64,000 nucleotides of DNA, taken from assembly GCF_014621775.1 (NCBI RefSeq), contig NZ_CP061204.1:1012501-1076500 (forward strand), given 5' to 3'. The notes beneath the pieces were generated by a model that had not been told where the DNA came from, ran no database searches, and worked only from the letters and a program-made list of their open reading frames with translations. This stretch comes from Stenotrophomonas sp. 169. Lineage in GTDB: Bacteria > Pseudomonadota > Gammaproteobacteria > Xanthomonadales > Xanthomonadaceae. The position numbers were made by a program, and so were the translations under genes. Positions within the stretch are counted from its first letter, which is position 1; every line of letters begins with the position of its first letter. Shown piece by piece: positions 37,751 through 45,944 of the stretch.

Positions 37751-38755
37751 ATGAGCATCGAACAGCTGGCTGAAACCGCCCAGGCCATGGTCGCCCCGGG
37801 CAAGGGCATCATCGCGATCGACGAATCCACCGGCACCATTGCCAAGCGCTTCGCCAGCGTCGGCATCGAGAACACCGAAGAGAACCGTCGCGCCTACCGC
37901 GAACTGCTGCTGACCACGCCGAAGCTCAACGAGCACATCTCCGGCGCGATCCTGTTCGACGAGACCATCCGTCAGTCCACCAAGGACGGCGTGCCGTTCG
38001 CCAAGTACATGTCCGACAACGGCATGATTCCGGGCATCAAGGTCGACAAGGGCGCACACCCGCTGGCGGGCTGCCCGGGCGAGCTGGTCACCGAAGGCCT
38101 GGACGGTCTGCGTGAGCGTCTGCAGGAGTACTACAAGCTGGGTGCGCGCTTCGCCAAGTGGCGTGCGGTCATCAACATCGGCGAAAGCATCCCGTCGGGC
38201 ACCTGCATCGAGTCCAACGCCCATGCGCTGGCCCGTTATGCCGCCCTGTGCCAGGAATGTGGCCTGGTGCCGATGGTCGAGCCGGAAGTCATCATGGATG
38301 GCGACCACGACATCGAGACCTGCTACGAAGTGACCGAGGCGACCCTGCGTTCGCTGTTCGACGCGCTGTACCAGCAGAACGTGTTGCTGGAAGGCACCAT
38401 CCTGAAGGCCTCGATGGTCATCTCCGGCAAGGACTGCGAAGAGCAGGCCGACGCCGAGGAAGTCGCCGAGTCGACCGTGATGTGCCTGAAGAGCACCGTG
38501 CCGGCGATCCTGCCGGGCGTGGTGTTCCTGTCCGGTGGGCAGAGCGACGAGCAGTCCACCGAGCACCTCAACCTGATGAACCAGATGGGCAACCTGCCGT
38601 GGCCGCTGACGTTCTCCTATGGCCGTGCCATGCAGCAGGCCGCGCTGGCGCTGTGGGGCAAGGACACCAAGGCCAACTACGCCGCCGCACAGAAGACCGT
38701 GTACGAGCGTGCCAAGGAAAACGGCCAGGCCGCCCTGGGCAAGTGGAACGGCTGA
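37751..38755 (+). CDS. fba: Class I fructose-bisphosphate aldolase
   Basis: A 334-aa Schiff-base aldolase, not the zinc-dependent class II enzyme more common in bacteria. The eukaryotic-type sequence includes KGIIAIDESTGTIAKRF, GAILFDETIRQST, ARFAKWRAVI, MVEPEVIMDGDHDIETC, the Schiff-base lysine region EGTILKASMVISG, and VVFLSGGQSDE. CAGGAAG lies 6-7 bases before the ATG. A strong terminator follows. Confidence 0.96.
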   Translation: MSIEQLAETAQAMVAPGKGIIAIDESTGTIAKRFASVGIENTEENRRAYRELLLTTPKLNEHISGAILFDETIRQSTKDGVPFAKYMSDNGMIPGIKVDKGAHPLAGCPGELVTEGLDGLRERLQEYYKLGARFAKWRAVINIGESIPSGTCIESNAHALARYAALCQECGLVPMVEPEVIMDGDHDIETCYEVTEATLRSLFDALYQQNVLLEGTILKASMVISGKDCEEQADAEEVAESTVMCLKSTVPAILPGVVFLSGGQSDEQSTEHLNLMNQMGNLPWPLTFSYGRAMQQAALALWGKDTKANYAAAQKTVYERAKENGQAALGKWNG

Positions 38756-38782
38756 GTCCTGCCGTCCCCTGATGCACTGCAG

Positions 38783-38813
38783 ACGCCGGCCATGTGCCGG
38801 CGTTTGTTTTTTC
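38783..38813 (+). terminator. Rho-independent terminator of fba
   Basis: An 8-bp stem ACGCCGGC / GCCGGCGT with a CATGT loop, followed by TTTGTTTTTT. Confidence 0.93.
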
Positions 38814-38884
38814 CGGGTATGGTGTCGCCATCCCGGGGCCTGGCCGACCCGCGGTACTTCCCTTACAGGCCAGGGAGAACATTC

Positions 38885-40012
38885 ATGCGTATTGCAACGA
38901 CGCTGCTGGCCGCTGGGCTCGCATTGGCACTGAGCGGTTGTGGACTGAAGCAGGCAGGCGCCTACGGTGCCAAGGCGGCGTCACTCGGATTCGACAAGAC
39001 GGCCGTCGGTGAGATCACCTCGGCCAGCCCGCTGAGTTTCAGCGATGGCAGCCGCTACCAGCTCTACGCGATTGAACTGAAGGACAAGCAGGCGGTCTCG
39101 CTGAAGCTGAGCGGCGCCCTGTCCGGTGCATTGTCGGTGTTCCGCGAAGACGGCACGCTGGTGACGCGCGGTGAAGCCTCGGAAGAGGGGCCGGTGGAAG
39201 TGACCTTCCGTGCCGACGGCGCAGGTCGCTATCGCGTGGCAGTCAACGGTGACGGCGCATCCGCGTACGGCCCCTATCGCCTGCAGGCAGCCGAAGTAGT
39301 GCCCTACGATGGCAAGCCGCTGGTCGGCAGCGGGCAGATCGTCGACCTGCTGGCGTCGGACCGTCAGGAGTACACCCTGCAGGTCGAAAAGGCCGGCCTG
39401 TACCAGATCGACCTGGCCTCCGGCGCGTTCGATACGGTGCTGGAGCTGCATGGCCCCAACGTGGATGAAGAAGACGACGACGGCGGCAGCTCCACCAATT
39501 CACGCATGAACCTGATGCTGGAGCCGGGCACCTACACGCTGGCCGTCAAGTCGATCGACGACAGCAGCAGCGGGCAGTTCCGCCTGGACGTCAAGAACAC
39601 TGCGCTGTCGGCTGACATCGTGTCCTCCGACGGCACCACGATCTCGCCGGGCATCACCGTGCAGGCGCTGCTGAGCCGGGAAGATGGCGAGCGCCGTTTC
39701 ATGTTGAACGTGCCGCAGGCCGGCCCCGTGCGGATCGATGCGTTGTCTGACCAGGTGGACACCACCCTGCAGCTCAACGGACCGACCATCGATCTCAGTG
39801 ACGACGATGGCGGCAGCGGCACCAACGCACGCCTGCAGGCCAACCTGCCGGCCGGCCGCTACCAGTTGGTGGTTGCGAGCCTGGAAGAACGCCAGGCCGT
39901 GGTGCAGGTGCGCGTGAGCAATGAAGGCGGCGAATCACTGTCGCTGCGGGATGCCGCCAATGCGGATGTCGCCGTGCCGGTCGCCGAGGCAGTGGACGTG
40001 GACACTCCCTGA
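38885..40012 (+). CDS. Lipoprotein with three PPC-like beta-sandwich modules
   Basis: A 375-aa protein with a lipoprotein signal (lipobox LSGC, Cys about residue 18). Three beta-rich modules follow, each resembling bacterial pre-peptidase C-terminal (PPC) domains: about 40-130 (YQLYAIELKDKQAVSLKLSG), about 150-235 (YTLQVEKAGLYQIDLASGA) and about 260-350 (RRFMLNVPQAGPVRIDALSD). Modules 2 and 3 carry matching acidic loops, EEDDDGGSSTN and LSDDDGGSGTN, that look able to bind Ca2+. AGGGAGA lies before the ATG. No protease domain is attached; function unknown. Confidence 0.72.
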   Translation: MRIATTLLAAGLALALSGCGLKQAGAYGAKAASLGFDKTAVGEITSASPLSFSDGSRYQLYAIELKDKQAVSLKLSGALSGALSVFREDGTLVTRGEASEEGPVEVTFRADGAGRYRVAVNGDGASAYGPYRLQAAEVVPYDGKPLVGSGQIVDLLASDRQEYTLQVEKAGLYQIDLASGAFDTVLELHGPNVDEEDDDGGSSTNSRMNLMLEPGTYTLAVKSIDDSSSGQFRLDVKNTALSADIVSSDGTTISPGITVQALLSREDGERRFMLNVPQAGPVRIDALSDQVDTTLQLNGPTIDLSDDDGGSGTNARLQANLPAGRYQLVVASLEERQAVVQVRVSNEGGESLSLRDAANADVAVPVAEAVDVDTP

Positions 40013-40072
40013 TCGCGAAGGGGCGACCGCGCTCGCGGTAGGGCTCTCAGAAGGCGTGGCGACCGCCGGTCG

Positions 40073-40669
40073 TCACGCCATCGCGGCGAGCGGAGCATGC
40101 ATACGCTCCGCCCAGCTGCTCGACTCCGCGTCGCCAAGCGGTTGCCCGGCAGCTGCCAGTGCCTGCTGGTAAGCCTTGAAGGTGGCGGTGTTGTAGGCCA
40201 CCAGGATGATGCGGCGCGGCTCACGATGGCTGCGCTGCCAGGCCAGGGTCTCGGTAGCCGCTACTTCGGCGGCACGGTACAGCGGATAGCCGTACACGCC
40301 GCAGCTGATGGCCGGAAAGGCAATCGAACGCGCTCCCAGCTTTTCAGCCAGTTGCAGCGACTTCCAATAGCAGTTGGCCAGCAGGGCGCGCTCGTCGCGC
40401 TGGCCGTCATGCCACACCGGACCGACGGTATGCAGCACGAAGCGGGCGGGCAGGGCGTGCGCGTCTGTCGTCACGACCTCACCGGTTGGACAGCGGACAC
40501 CGGGGCGAACCTGCGGCAGTCGCTCGCAGTCTTCCAGCAGGCCAGGGCCCGCTGCCAGGTGGATCGCACCGTCCACGCCACCGCCACCCAGCAGGGACTC
40601 ATTGGCCGCATTGACGATCGCATCCACCGCCAGGGTGGTGATGTCCCCCTGCCACACTTCGATCTTCAT
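40073..40669 (-). CDS. Macro domain protein, O-acetyl-ADP-ribose deacetylase-like
   Basis: A 198-aa macro-domain (YmdB/MacroD-type) protein that binds ADP-ribose and probably hydrolyses O-acetyl-ADP-ribose or mono-ADP-ribosyl esters. Motifs are IEVWQGDITTLAVDAIVNAA, NESLLGGGGVDGAIH, FVLHTVGPVW and IAFPAISCGVYGYP. The ATG for MKIEVWQG is chosen for GGAG 8 bases upstream. The last 20 residues are extra relative to a compact macro domain. Confidence 0.92.
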   Translation of the reverse strand: MKIEVWQGDITTLAVDAIVNAANESLLGGGGVDGAIHLAAGPGLLEDCERLPQVRPGVRCPTGEVVTTDAHALPARFVLHTVGPVWHDGQRDERALLANCYWKSLQLAEKLGARSIAFPAISCGVYGYPLYRAAEVAATETLAWQRSHREPRRIILVAYNTATFKAYQQALAAAGQPLGDAESSSWAERMHAPLAAMA

Positions 40670-40804
40670 GCGTACTTCTCCTGGATGTCGTTGAAACGGC
40701 GCAACGGCCCGCGTTGCATGCGCCACCGTACCGGGGGCTGCATGCAGGCTGCGTCATGACCGTCTCACACGGTGCGAACAGTAAAAGAACAGGCGATCAG
40801 GTCC

Positions 40805-41764
40805 TCACGGCAGACCGGCCAGCCACTCGTCGTCGGAGCCTTCATTGACGTCGGCGAACAACGGCGTGGAGAAGTAGCGCTCCCCGGTGTCCGGCAGCAT
40901 GGCCAGGATGACCGCGCCCGGTTCGGCGCGGTCGGCCACGTCCAGCGCACTGGCCAGGGTCGCACCGGCCGAAATGCCGACGAAGATGCCTTCTTCGGCG
41001 GCCAGCCGACGGGCGGTGGCGATGGCGCGGTCGTCGTCCACCGTCAGCAGCTCGTCCACCACATCGCGGTTCAGTACCTCGGGCACGAAGTCCGGGGTCC
41101 AGCCCTGGATCTTGTGCGGTTTCCAGTCGTCGCCCTTCAACAGCGCCGCGCCGGTCGGCTCGGTCGCCACGATGCGGGTCTGCGGACGGGCCACTTTCAG
41201 CACCTCGCCCACGCCGGTCAGGGTGCCGCCCGTACCCCAGCCACTGACGAAATAGTCCAGCCGCTTGCCGGCGAAGTCGCGCAGGATCTCCGGTGCGGTC
41301 GTATTGCGGTGGTAAGCCGGATTGGCCGGATTCGCGAATTGGCTGGCCAGGAACCAGCCGTGTTCCTTGGCCAGTTCTTCCGCCCGACGCACCATGCCGC
41401 TGCCACGTTCGGCCGCCGGCGTCAGGATGACCTTGGCACCGTAGGCGCGCATCAGCTTGCGGCGCTCGATGGAGAACGTCTCGACCATGGTGGCGACGAA
41501 TTTGTAGCCGCGTGCGGCGGCCACCATGGCCAGTGCGACGCCGGTGTTGCCCGACGTGGCTTCCACGATCGTGTCACCGGGCTTCAGTACACCGCGCTGC
41601 TCGGCGTCGAGAATGATTGCCAGCGCCAACCGGTCCTTCACCGAGCCGCCCGGATTGAACGATTCCACCTTTGCGTACAAGGTGACGTGGTCCGGTGCCA
41701 GGCGCTGCAGCCTGACGATGGGGGTGTTGCCAATGGTGTCGAGGATGGAATCGTACAGGGCCAT
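40805..41764 (-). CDS. cysK: Cysteine synthase (O-acetylserine sulfhydrylase)
   Basis: PLP enzyme (319 aa) making cysteine from O-acetylserine and sulfide. The N-terminus YDSILDTIGNTPIVRL, Lys43 for PLP in NPGGSVKDR, the Asn loop EATSGNTGVALAM, the phosphate loop GWGTGGTLTGVGEVLK and GISAGATLASA are all present. The start ATG gives MALYDSIL. It is divergent from a CysB-type regulator, which probably controls it. Confidence 0.95.
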   Translation of the reverse strand: MALYDSILDTIGNTPIVRLQRLAPDHVTLYAKVESFNPGGSVKDRLALAIILDAEQRGVLKPGDTIVEATSGNTGVALAMVAAARGYKFVATMVETFSIERRKLMRAYGAKVILTPAAERGSGMVRRAEELAKEHGWFLASQFANPANPAYHRNTTAPEILRDFAGKRLDYFVSGWGTGGTLTGVGEVLKVARPQTRIVATEPTGAALLKGDDWKPHKIQGWTPDFVPEVLNRDVVDELLTVDDDRAIATARRLAAEEGIFVGISAGATLASALDVADRAEPGAVILAMLPDTGERYFSTPLFADVNEGSDDEWLAGLP

Positions 41765-41973
41765 GGGGCGCTCCGGGGACGTGCCGCGCCATGCGCGGAG
41801 GGAAAGGAAAGGCGGTGGATGCTGCCATCCGCCCTGGCCGGTTGACCGTAGCGCTGCCATATGACAGCAGGAAATGACCAGATACCTGTCTTAAACAACA
41901 TTTGGTTATAAGCTGGTGATGACATCTGCCCTACAGTGGATCTCTCCTCCCTTTCCCACCTGCCCGCACCGTC
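41765..41973. promoter_or_regulatory. Divergent cysK / CysB-like regulator control region
   Basis: The 209-base gap contains an AT-rich core at about 41880-41915 (TTAAACAACATTTGGTTATA), the only such region nearby and a plausible place for CysB binding and the two promoters. No defined operator could be assigned. Confidence 0.4.
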
Positions 41974-42957
41974 ATGACGCTCACCCAGCTTCGCTATCTG
42001 GTGGCCATTGCCGACGCCGAGTTGAACATCACGCTCGCCGCGTCACGCGTGCATGCCACCCAGCCCGGTTTGTCCAAGCAGCTCAAGCAGCTGGAAGACG
42101 AGCTGGGTTTCCTGTTGTTCGTGCGCCGGGGCCGAAGCCTCGAATCGGTGACACCGGCCGGGGTTGAGGTGATCAGCCGCGCCCGCGCGGTGCTGGGCGA
42201 GGCCAACAACATCCGCACCTATGCGGCCAACCAGCGTCGCGAAAGCCAGGGGCAACTGGTGTTGACCACCACCCACACGCAGGCGCGCTTCGTGCTGCCG
42301 CCGGCGGTGGCGCGGATCAAGCAGGCCTATCCGCAGGTCAGCGTACACCTGCAGCAGGCCGCCGAAAGCGATGCGCTGGACCTGCTCAGCCAAGGGGACG
42401 CGGACATTGCGATCATCAGCACGGCCGGTGGTGAGCCCAGTGCAGGCATCGCCGTGCCGCTGTACCGCTGGCGCCGGCTGGTGCTGGTGCCGAAGGGCCA
42501 CCCGCTGGACCGGACCGGACGCGCGCCGGACCTGGCGGACCTGGCGGCGCACCCGCTGGTCAGCTACGAATCCTCCACGCGCACGGCCTCGTCCCTGCAG
42601 CGTGCATTCGCCGGCTCCGGGCTCACGCCGGACATCGCGCTGACGGCGCTGGATGCAGACCTGATCAAGACCTATGTGCGCAGCGGGTTGGGCGTGGGAT
42701 TGCTGGCTGAAATGGCCGTGAGCGCCGCCGATCACGATCTGCGTGCCTGGGTTGCCCCTGCACCGATCGCCGAGTGCATTGCCTGGGCCGTGCTGCCGCG
42801 CGACCGTGTGCTGCGTGATTACGCGCTGGAACTGGTGCACGTACTGGCACCGCAGATCGACCCCCGCGACCTGCGCCGCGTGCTGGACGGCAACCAGGCG
42901 CCTGCGTGGCCGCTGCCGCCGACCTGGGAATCGCTGACCCAGACCATCACCTCCTGA
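41974..42957 (+). CDS. cysB: CysB-like LysR family transcriptional regulator
   Basis: A 327-aa LysR regulator. The helix-turn-helix region TLTQLRYLVAIADAELNITL, then ASRVHATQPGLSKQLKQLED, and the CysB-type inducer domain TTHTQARFVLPPAVARIKQA are closest to CysB/Cbl. CysB activates sulfate assimilation and cysK and senses N-acetylserine. Divergence from cysK supports the role. The length matches E. coli CysB (324 aa). Confidence 0.88.
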   Translation: MTLTQLRYLVAIADAELNITLAASRVHATQPGLSKQLKQLEDELGFLLFVRRGRSLESVTPAGVEVISRARAVLGEANNIRTYAANQRRESQGQLVLTTTHTQARFVLPPAVARIKQAYPQVSVHLQQAAESDALDLLSQGDADIAIISTAGGEPSAGIAVPLYRWRRLVLVPKGHPLDRTGRAPDLADLAAHPLVSYESSTRTASSLQRAFAGSGLTPDIALTALDADLIKTYVRSGLGVGLLAEMAVSAADHDLRAWVAPAPIAECIAWAVLPRDRVLRDYALELVHVLAPQIDPRDLRRVLDGNQAPAWPLPPTWESLTQTITS

Positions 42958-42966
42958 GGAAGCCCG

Positions 42967-42989
42967 GTAGTGACGGCCGCTGGCCGTCA
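42967..42989. repeat. GTAG hairpin, GACGGCC type
   Basis: GTAG followed by an 8-bp stem TGACGGCC / GGCCGTCA around GCT, between the convergent regulator and amidase genes. Confidence 0.82.
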
Positions 42990-43019
42990 GCCCCGGGGTC
43001 GCATCCCCGGCCCCACCCG

Positions 43020-44531
43020 TCAGCCGCCGACAGGCTCCATCGGCGTCAATCGGGGCATCGCGGCTTCGATCACCTCGCCGATGCGCAGGACGTCCTGCTC
43101 ATGGAACCGCCTGCCCATCAGCTGCACGCCAGTGGGCAGACCCTCGGCCAGCCCGGTTGGCACGACCAGCGACGGGAAGCCCAGCACAGGTAACGCCATC
43201 AACGGCCAGCCGGATGCGATGGCCATACGTGCCGCCGGCAGCGAGGCGTAATGCTGACCGTGCAGCATCGGTTCGTCGTTGGCGACGGGCAGCAGAAGGA
43301 TCGGATAGGACTGCAGCGTCTGTTGCACGCGGCCGATCAGCGCGGCCCTGCGTGTGTAGCCACGGATGTAGTCGGACAGGGTGGGATGCGGCCCCCACAT
43401 TTCGGCGGCGATGGCGTAGTTGTAGCGAATCCACGCCTTGATGGGTGCGTCACCATCGCGCTCGATGTCCGGCAACAAGGCACGCGTTTCCTCCATCACC
43501 AGCAACCACCACAACCGCCACGCCTCTTCCAGTTCCGGCACGCGCAGTTCCTGCACCCGGTAGCCGGCGGCCTGCAAGGCAATCACGGCCCGTTCCAGTG
43601 CCGCGCTCACCGTGGCCGAGCGGGGACAGATGGCATCCTCGCGCAACACCCCGATCACCGGAGGCTGGCTGCCGGTACTGCCCGGGAAGGGCAGTGGGAT
43701 CGATCCGGCGACGCGCGGATCGAAACCGCTGAACCCGTCCAGCATCAGGCGAAGATCGTCGACGCACCGTGCGATAGGGCCCTCGACCAACATCAGTTGC
43801 AGCCCCAGCGCGTCCTCGCCACGGACAGGACTGAACAGGCCAGGGATCCGGCCAGGGGTGGGGCGCAGGCCCGGAACGCCGCAACAGTAAGCGGGGTAGC
43901 GGATGGATCCGCCGATGTCGTTGCCCTGCGCCAGCGGCACCATGCCGGTCGCCACCGCGCAGGCCGCGCCGCCGCTGGATCCCCCGGGTGTATGCAAGGG
44001 GCTCCAGGGATTCCACGTGGTGCCATGCAGATCGTTGCGGGCATCCCAGCTGAAAGAAAAACAGGGGGTGTTGCTGCGGCCCAGCAGGACCGCCCCGGCC
44101 TGGCGAAGGCGGGTGATCTGCGGCGCATCGGCGATGGCGACGTTGTCACGCAGTGCAACCACGCCGTTGGTCATCGGTTGGCCGCGCACATCGGTGTTGT
44201 CCTTGATGGCGACGGGAATTCCGTGCAGCGGGCCGCTGCTGCGCCCTTCGGTCAGTGCCTTGTCGGCTTCAGCGGCAGCGCGCAGCGCGCCCTCCGCATC
44301 GACGAAGTTCAGGGCATTGACGTGTGGATTGACCTCGTCGATCCGACGCAGGCAACTGCGCACCAGCGCCGTCGACGTCAGCGTGCCCGCCCGCAGGCGT
44401 GTCGCGGCCTGGCGCGCCGTCAGCTGCCAGGGCGCGCGTGCCGGGCTTCGTGGCGTCGCCGCCCCTCTCGCGGTACATGCGGCGGCGGATGCTGCGGCGG
44501 CCAGGAACTGTCGACGATTGATGGGTGCCAT
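43020..44531 (-). CDS. Exported amidase (amidase signature family)
   Basis: A 503-aa amidase-signature enzyme with an apparent Tat signal (NRRQFLAAAASAAAC). The Ser-cisSer-Lys triad is Lys110 (VAIKDNTD), Ser185 in PGGSSGGAA and nucleophile Ser209 in NDIGGSIRYP. Family members hydrolyse amides ranging from acylamides to peptide-C-terminal amides; the substrate is unknown. It is convergent with the CysB-like gene and divergent from the RND pair. Confidence 0.9.
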   Translation of the reverse strand: MAPINRRQFLAAAASAAACTARGAATPRSPARAPWQLTARQAATRLRAGTLTSTALVRSCLRRIDEVNPHVNALNFVDAEGALRAAAEADKALTEGRSSGPLHGIPVAIKDNTDVRGQPMTNGVVALRDNVAIADAPQITRLRQAGAVLLGRSNTPCFSFSWDARNDLHGTTWNPWSPLHTPGGSSGGAACAVATGMVPLAQGNDIGGSIRYPAYCCGVPGLRPTPGRIPGLFSPVRGEDALGLQLMLVEGPIARCVDDLRLMLDGFSGFDPRVAGSIPLPFPGSTGSQPPVIGVLREDAICPRSATVSAALERAVIALQAAGYRVQELRVPELEEAWRLWWLLVMEETRALLPDIERDGDAPIKAWIRYNYAIAAEMWGPHPTLSDYIRGYTRRAALIGRVQQTLQSYPILLLPVANDEPMLHGQHYASLPAARMAIASGWPLMALPVLGFPSLVVPTGLAEGLPTGVQLMGRRFHEQDVLRIGEVIEAAMPRLTPMEPVGG

Positions 44532-44768
44532 GGTGAGGGCCTTCCAGGTGGCAGGACACCCTCAACATGGACGGTGCCCGGCGCGCCGGCCAGAGGCACA
44601 TGCGCCGTTGAGCTGACGCGGCAAGGCCCGACACATCCCGACACATCGCGATACGCCGCGCCAAGCCCTTGCACGGAAAGGGTTCCGGCCGCCACCGCAG
44701 GCCGTGCACATGACGGTAAACGCTTGGCACATACGGTCTTCGCACGCTGGCCCCTACACTCGGCGGTC
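44532..44768. other. Gap between the amidase and RND genes, no gene seen
   Basis: A 237-base divergent region. TACACT at 44754-44759 could be a -10 box for the efflux genes, without a convincing -35 partner. No hairpin repeat is present. An apparent long frame through here is the antisense of the amidase. Confidence 0.3.
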
Positions 44769-45944
44769 ATGCAGAAGGCGGGATCTTTCATGTTGGGACG
44801 TTTCGCAATGGGCACGGCTGCCGGTCTTGCCCTGCTGATGGTGGTCGGGTGCAAGGGCGAACCGGAGGCGGCACGCCGCCAGGCTGCCGATGTGCCGGTC
44901 ACCGCGCAGGTCGTGGAGATGGCCGCGTGGAGCGATACGTTGCAGGCATTGGGCACGGCAAAAGCACGCGAGTCGGTGACCATCACCGCCAAGGTCAGCG
45001 AAATCATTGAACAGGTGCACTTTGACAGCGGCCAACAAGTGCGCGCCGGTGCACCGCTGGTGACCCTGCGCGGGCAGGCACAGCAGGCTGCACTGACCCA
45101 GGCCCAAGCGACGTTCGCTGAAGCGGATCAGCTGTACCGTCGGCAGCGCGAGCTGGCACAGCAGCGGCTGGTCGCCAGTTCCACGCTGGATACGCAGAAA
45201 GCCATCCGCGATTCGGCCGAGGCCCGCGTGGCGGAGATGCAGTCCGAGATCGGTGACCGCAACGTGCGCGCGCCCTTCGCTGGCGTGCTCGGCATCCGCC
45301 AGGTAAGCCCCGGCTCGCTGGTCACCCCGACCACCGCCATCGCCACGCTGGACGACATCGAGCGCATGCACGTGGATTTCCAGGTGCCCGAGTCCGAGCT
45401 GTCCTCGCTGGCCAACGGCAACAAAGTGGAAGCCACCAGTGTGGCGTGGCCGGGCCGTACGTTCGAAGGTGAAGTGACCACCATCGATGCCCGCGTCGAT
45501 CCGTCCACACGTGCGGTGACCGTGCGCGCCGATTTCGCCAACGGCGACCACGCGCTGCGCCCCGGCATGCTGCTGGACGTGAACATCTATCGCCCGGAAC
45601 GCCAGGCGCTGATCGTGCCGGAGATCGCGGTGGTGCAGGTCGGACGCGAGTCCTTCGTCTATCGCCTGAAGGCCGACAGCACCGTCGAACGCGCCGACGT
45701 GATGACCGGTGCGCGCCGTGCCGGCGTGGTCGAGTTGAAGCAGGGCATCCGCCCCGGCGAGCGGATCATCATCGATGGCACTGGCAAACTGCGGCCCGGC
45801 TTGAAGGTGGAGGCGCGCGAGGTCGCGCCCGTCGCGGCGCCGGAACCGGAAAAAATGACGCCTCCGCCGGCGACGCCAGCGCCAGCAGCCGACGCCCCGA
45901 CGGCACCGGTCACCCCGGTCGCACCGGCGGGTAACGGCGGATGA
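44769..45944 (+). CDS. RND efflux membrane-fusion (periplasmic adaptor) protein
   Basis: Adaptor lipoprotein of an RND pump (391 aa, or 384 from the in-frame ATG at 44790). The signal ends in the lipobox VVGC. The barrel-sandwich and hairpin region includes VTITAKVSEIIEQVHFDSGQ, QRLVASSTLDTQ and RNVRAPFAGVLGIRQVSPGS, then the beta-barrel DARVDPSTRAVTVRADFANG. The C-terminal tail is Pro/Ala-rich. The ATG at 44790 has a modest purine-rich sequence before it and either start gives a valid lipoprotein signal. It is coupled by ATGA to the permease. Confidence 0.9.
   Translation: MQKAGSFMLGRFAMGTAAGLALLMVVGCKGEPEAARRQAADVPVTAQVVEMAAWSDTLQALGTAKARESVTITAKVSEIIEQVHFDSGQQVRAGAPLVTLRGQAQQAALTQAQATFAEADQLYRRQRELAQQRLVASSTLDTQKAIRDSAEARVAEMQSEIGDRNVRAPFAGVLGIRQVSPGSLVTPTTAIATLDDIERMHVDFQVPESELSSLANGNKVEATSVAWPGRTFEGEVTTIDARVDPSTRAVTVRADFANGDHALRPGMLLDVNIYRPERQALIVPEIAVVQVGRESFVYRLKADSTVERADVMTGARRAGVVELKQGIRPGERIIIDGTGKLRPGLKVEAREVAPVAAPEPEKMTPPPATPAPAADAPTAPVTPVAPAGNGG

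Noticed and set aside
43251..44768. Open frame extending the RND adaptor gene about 500 codons upstream
   Set aside because: It is the antisense of the amidase; the adaptor has its own lipoprotein signal at 44769 or 44790.
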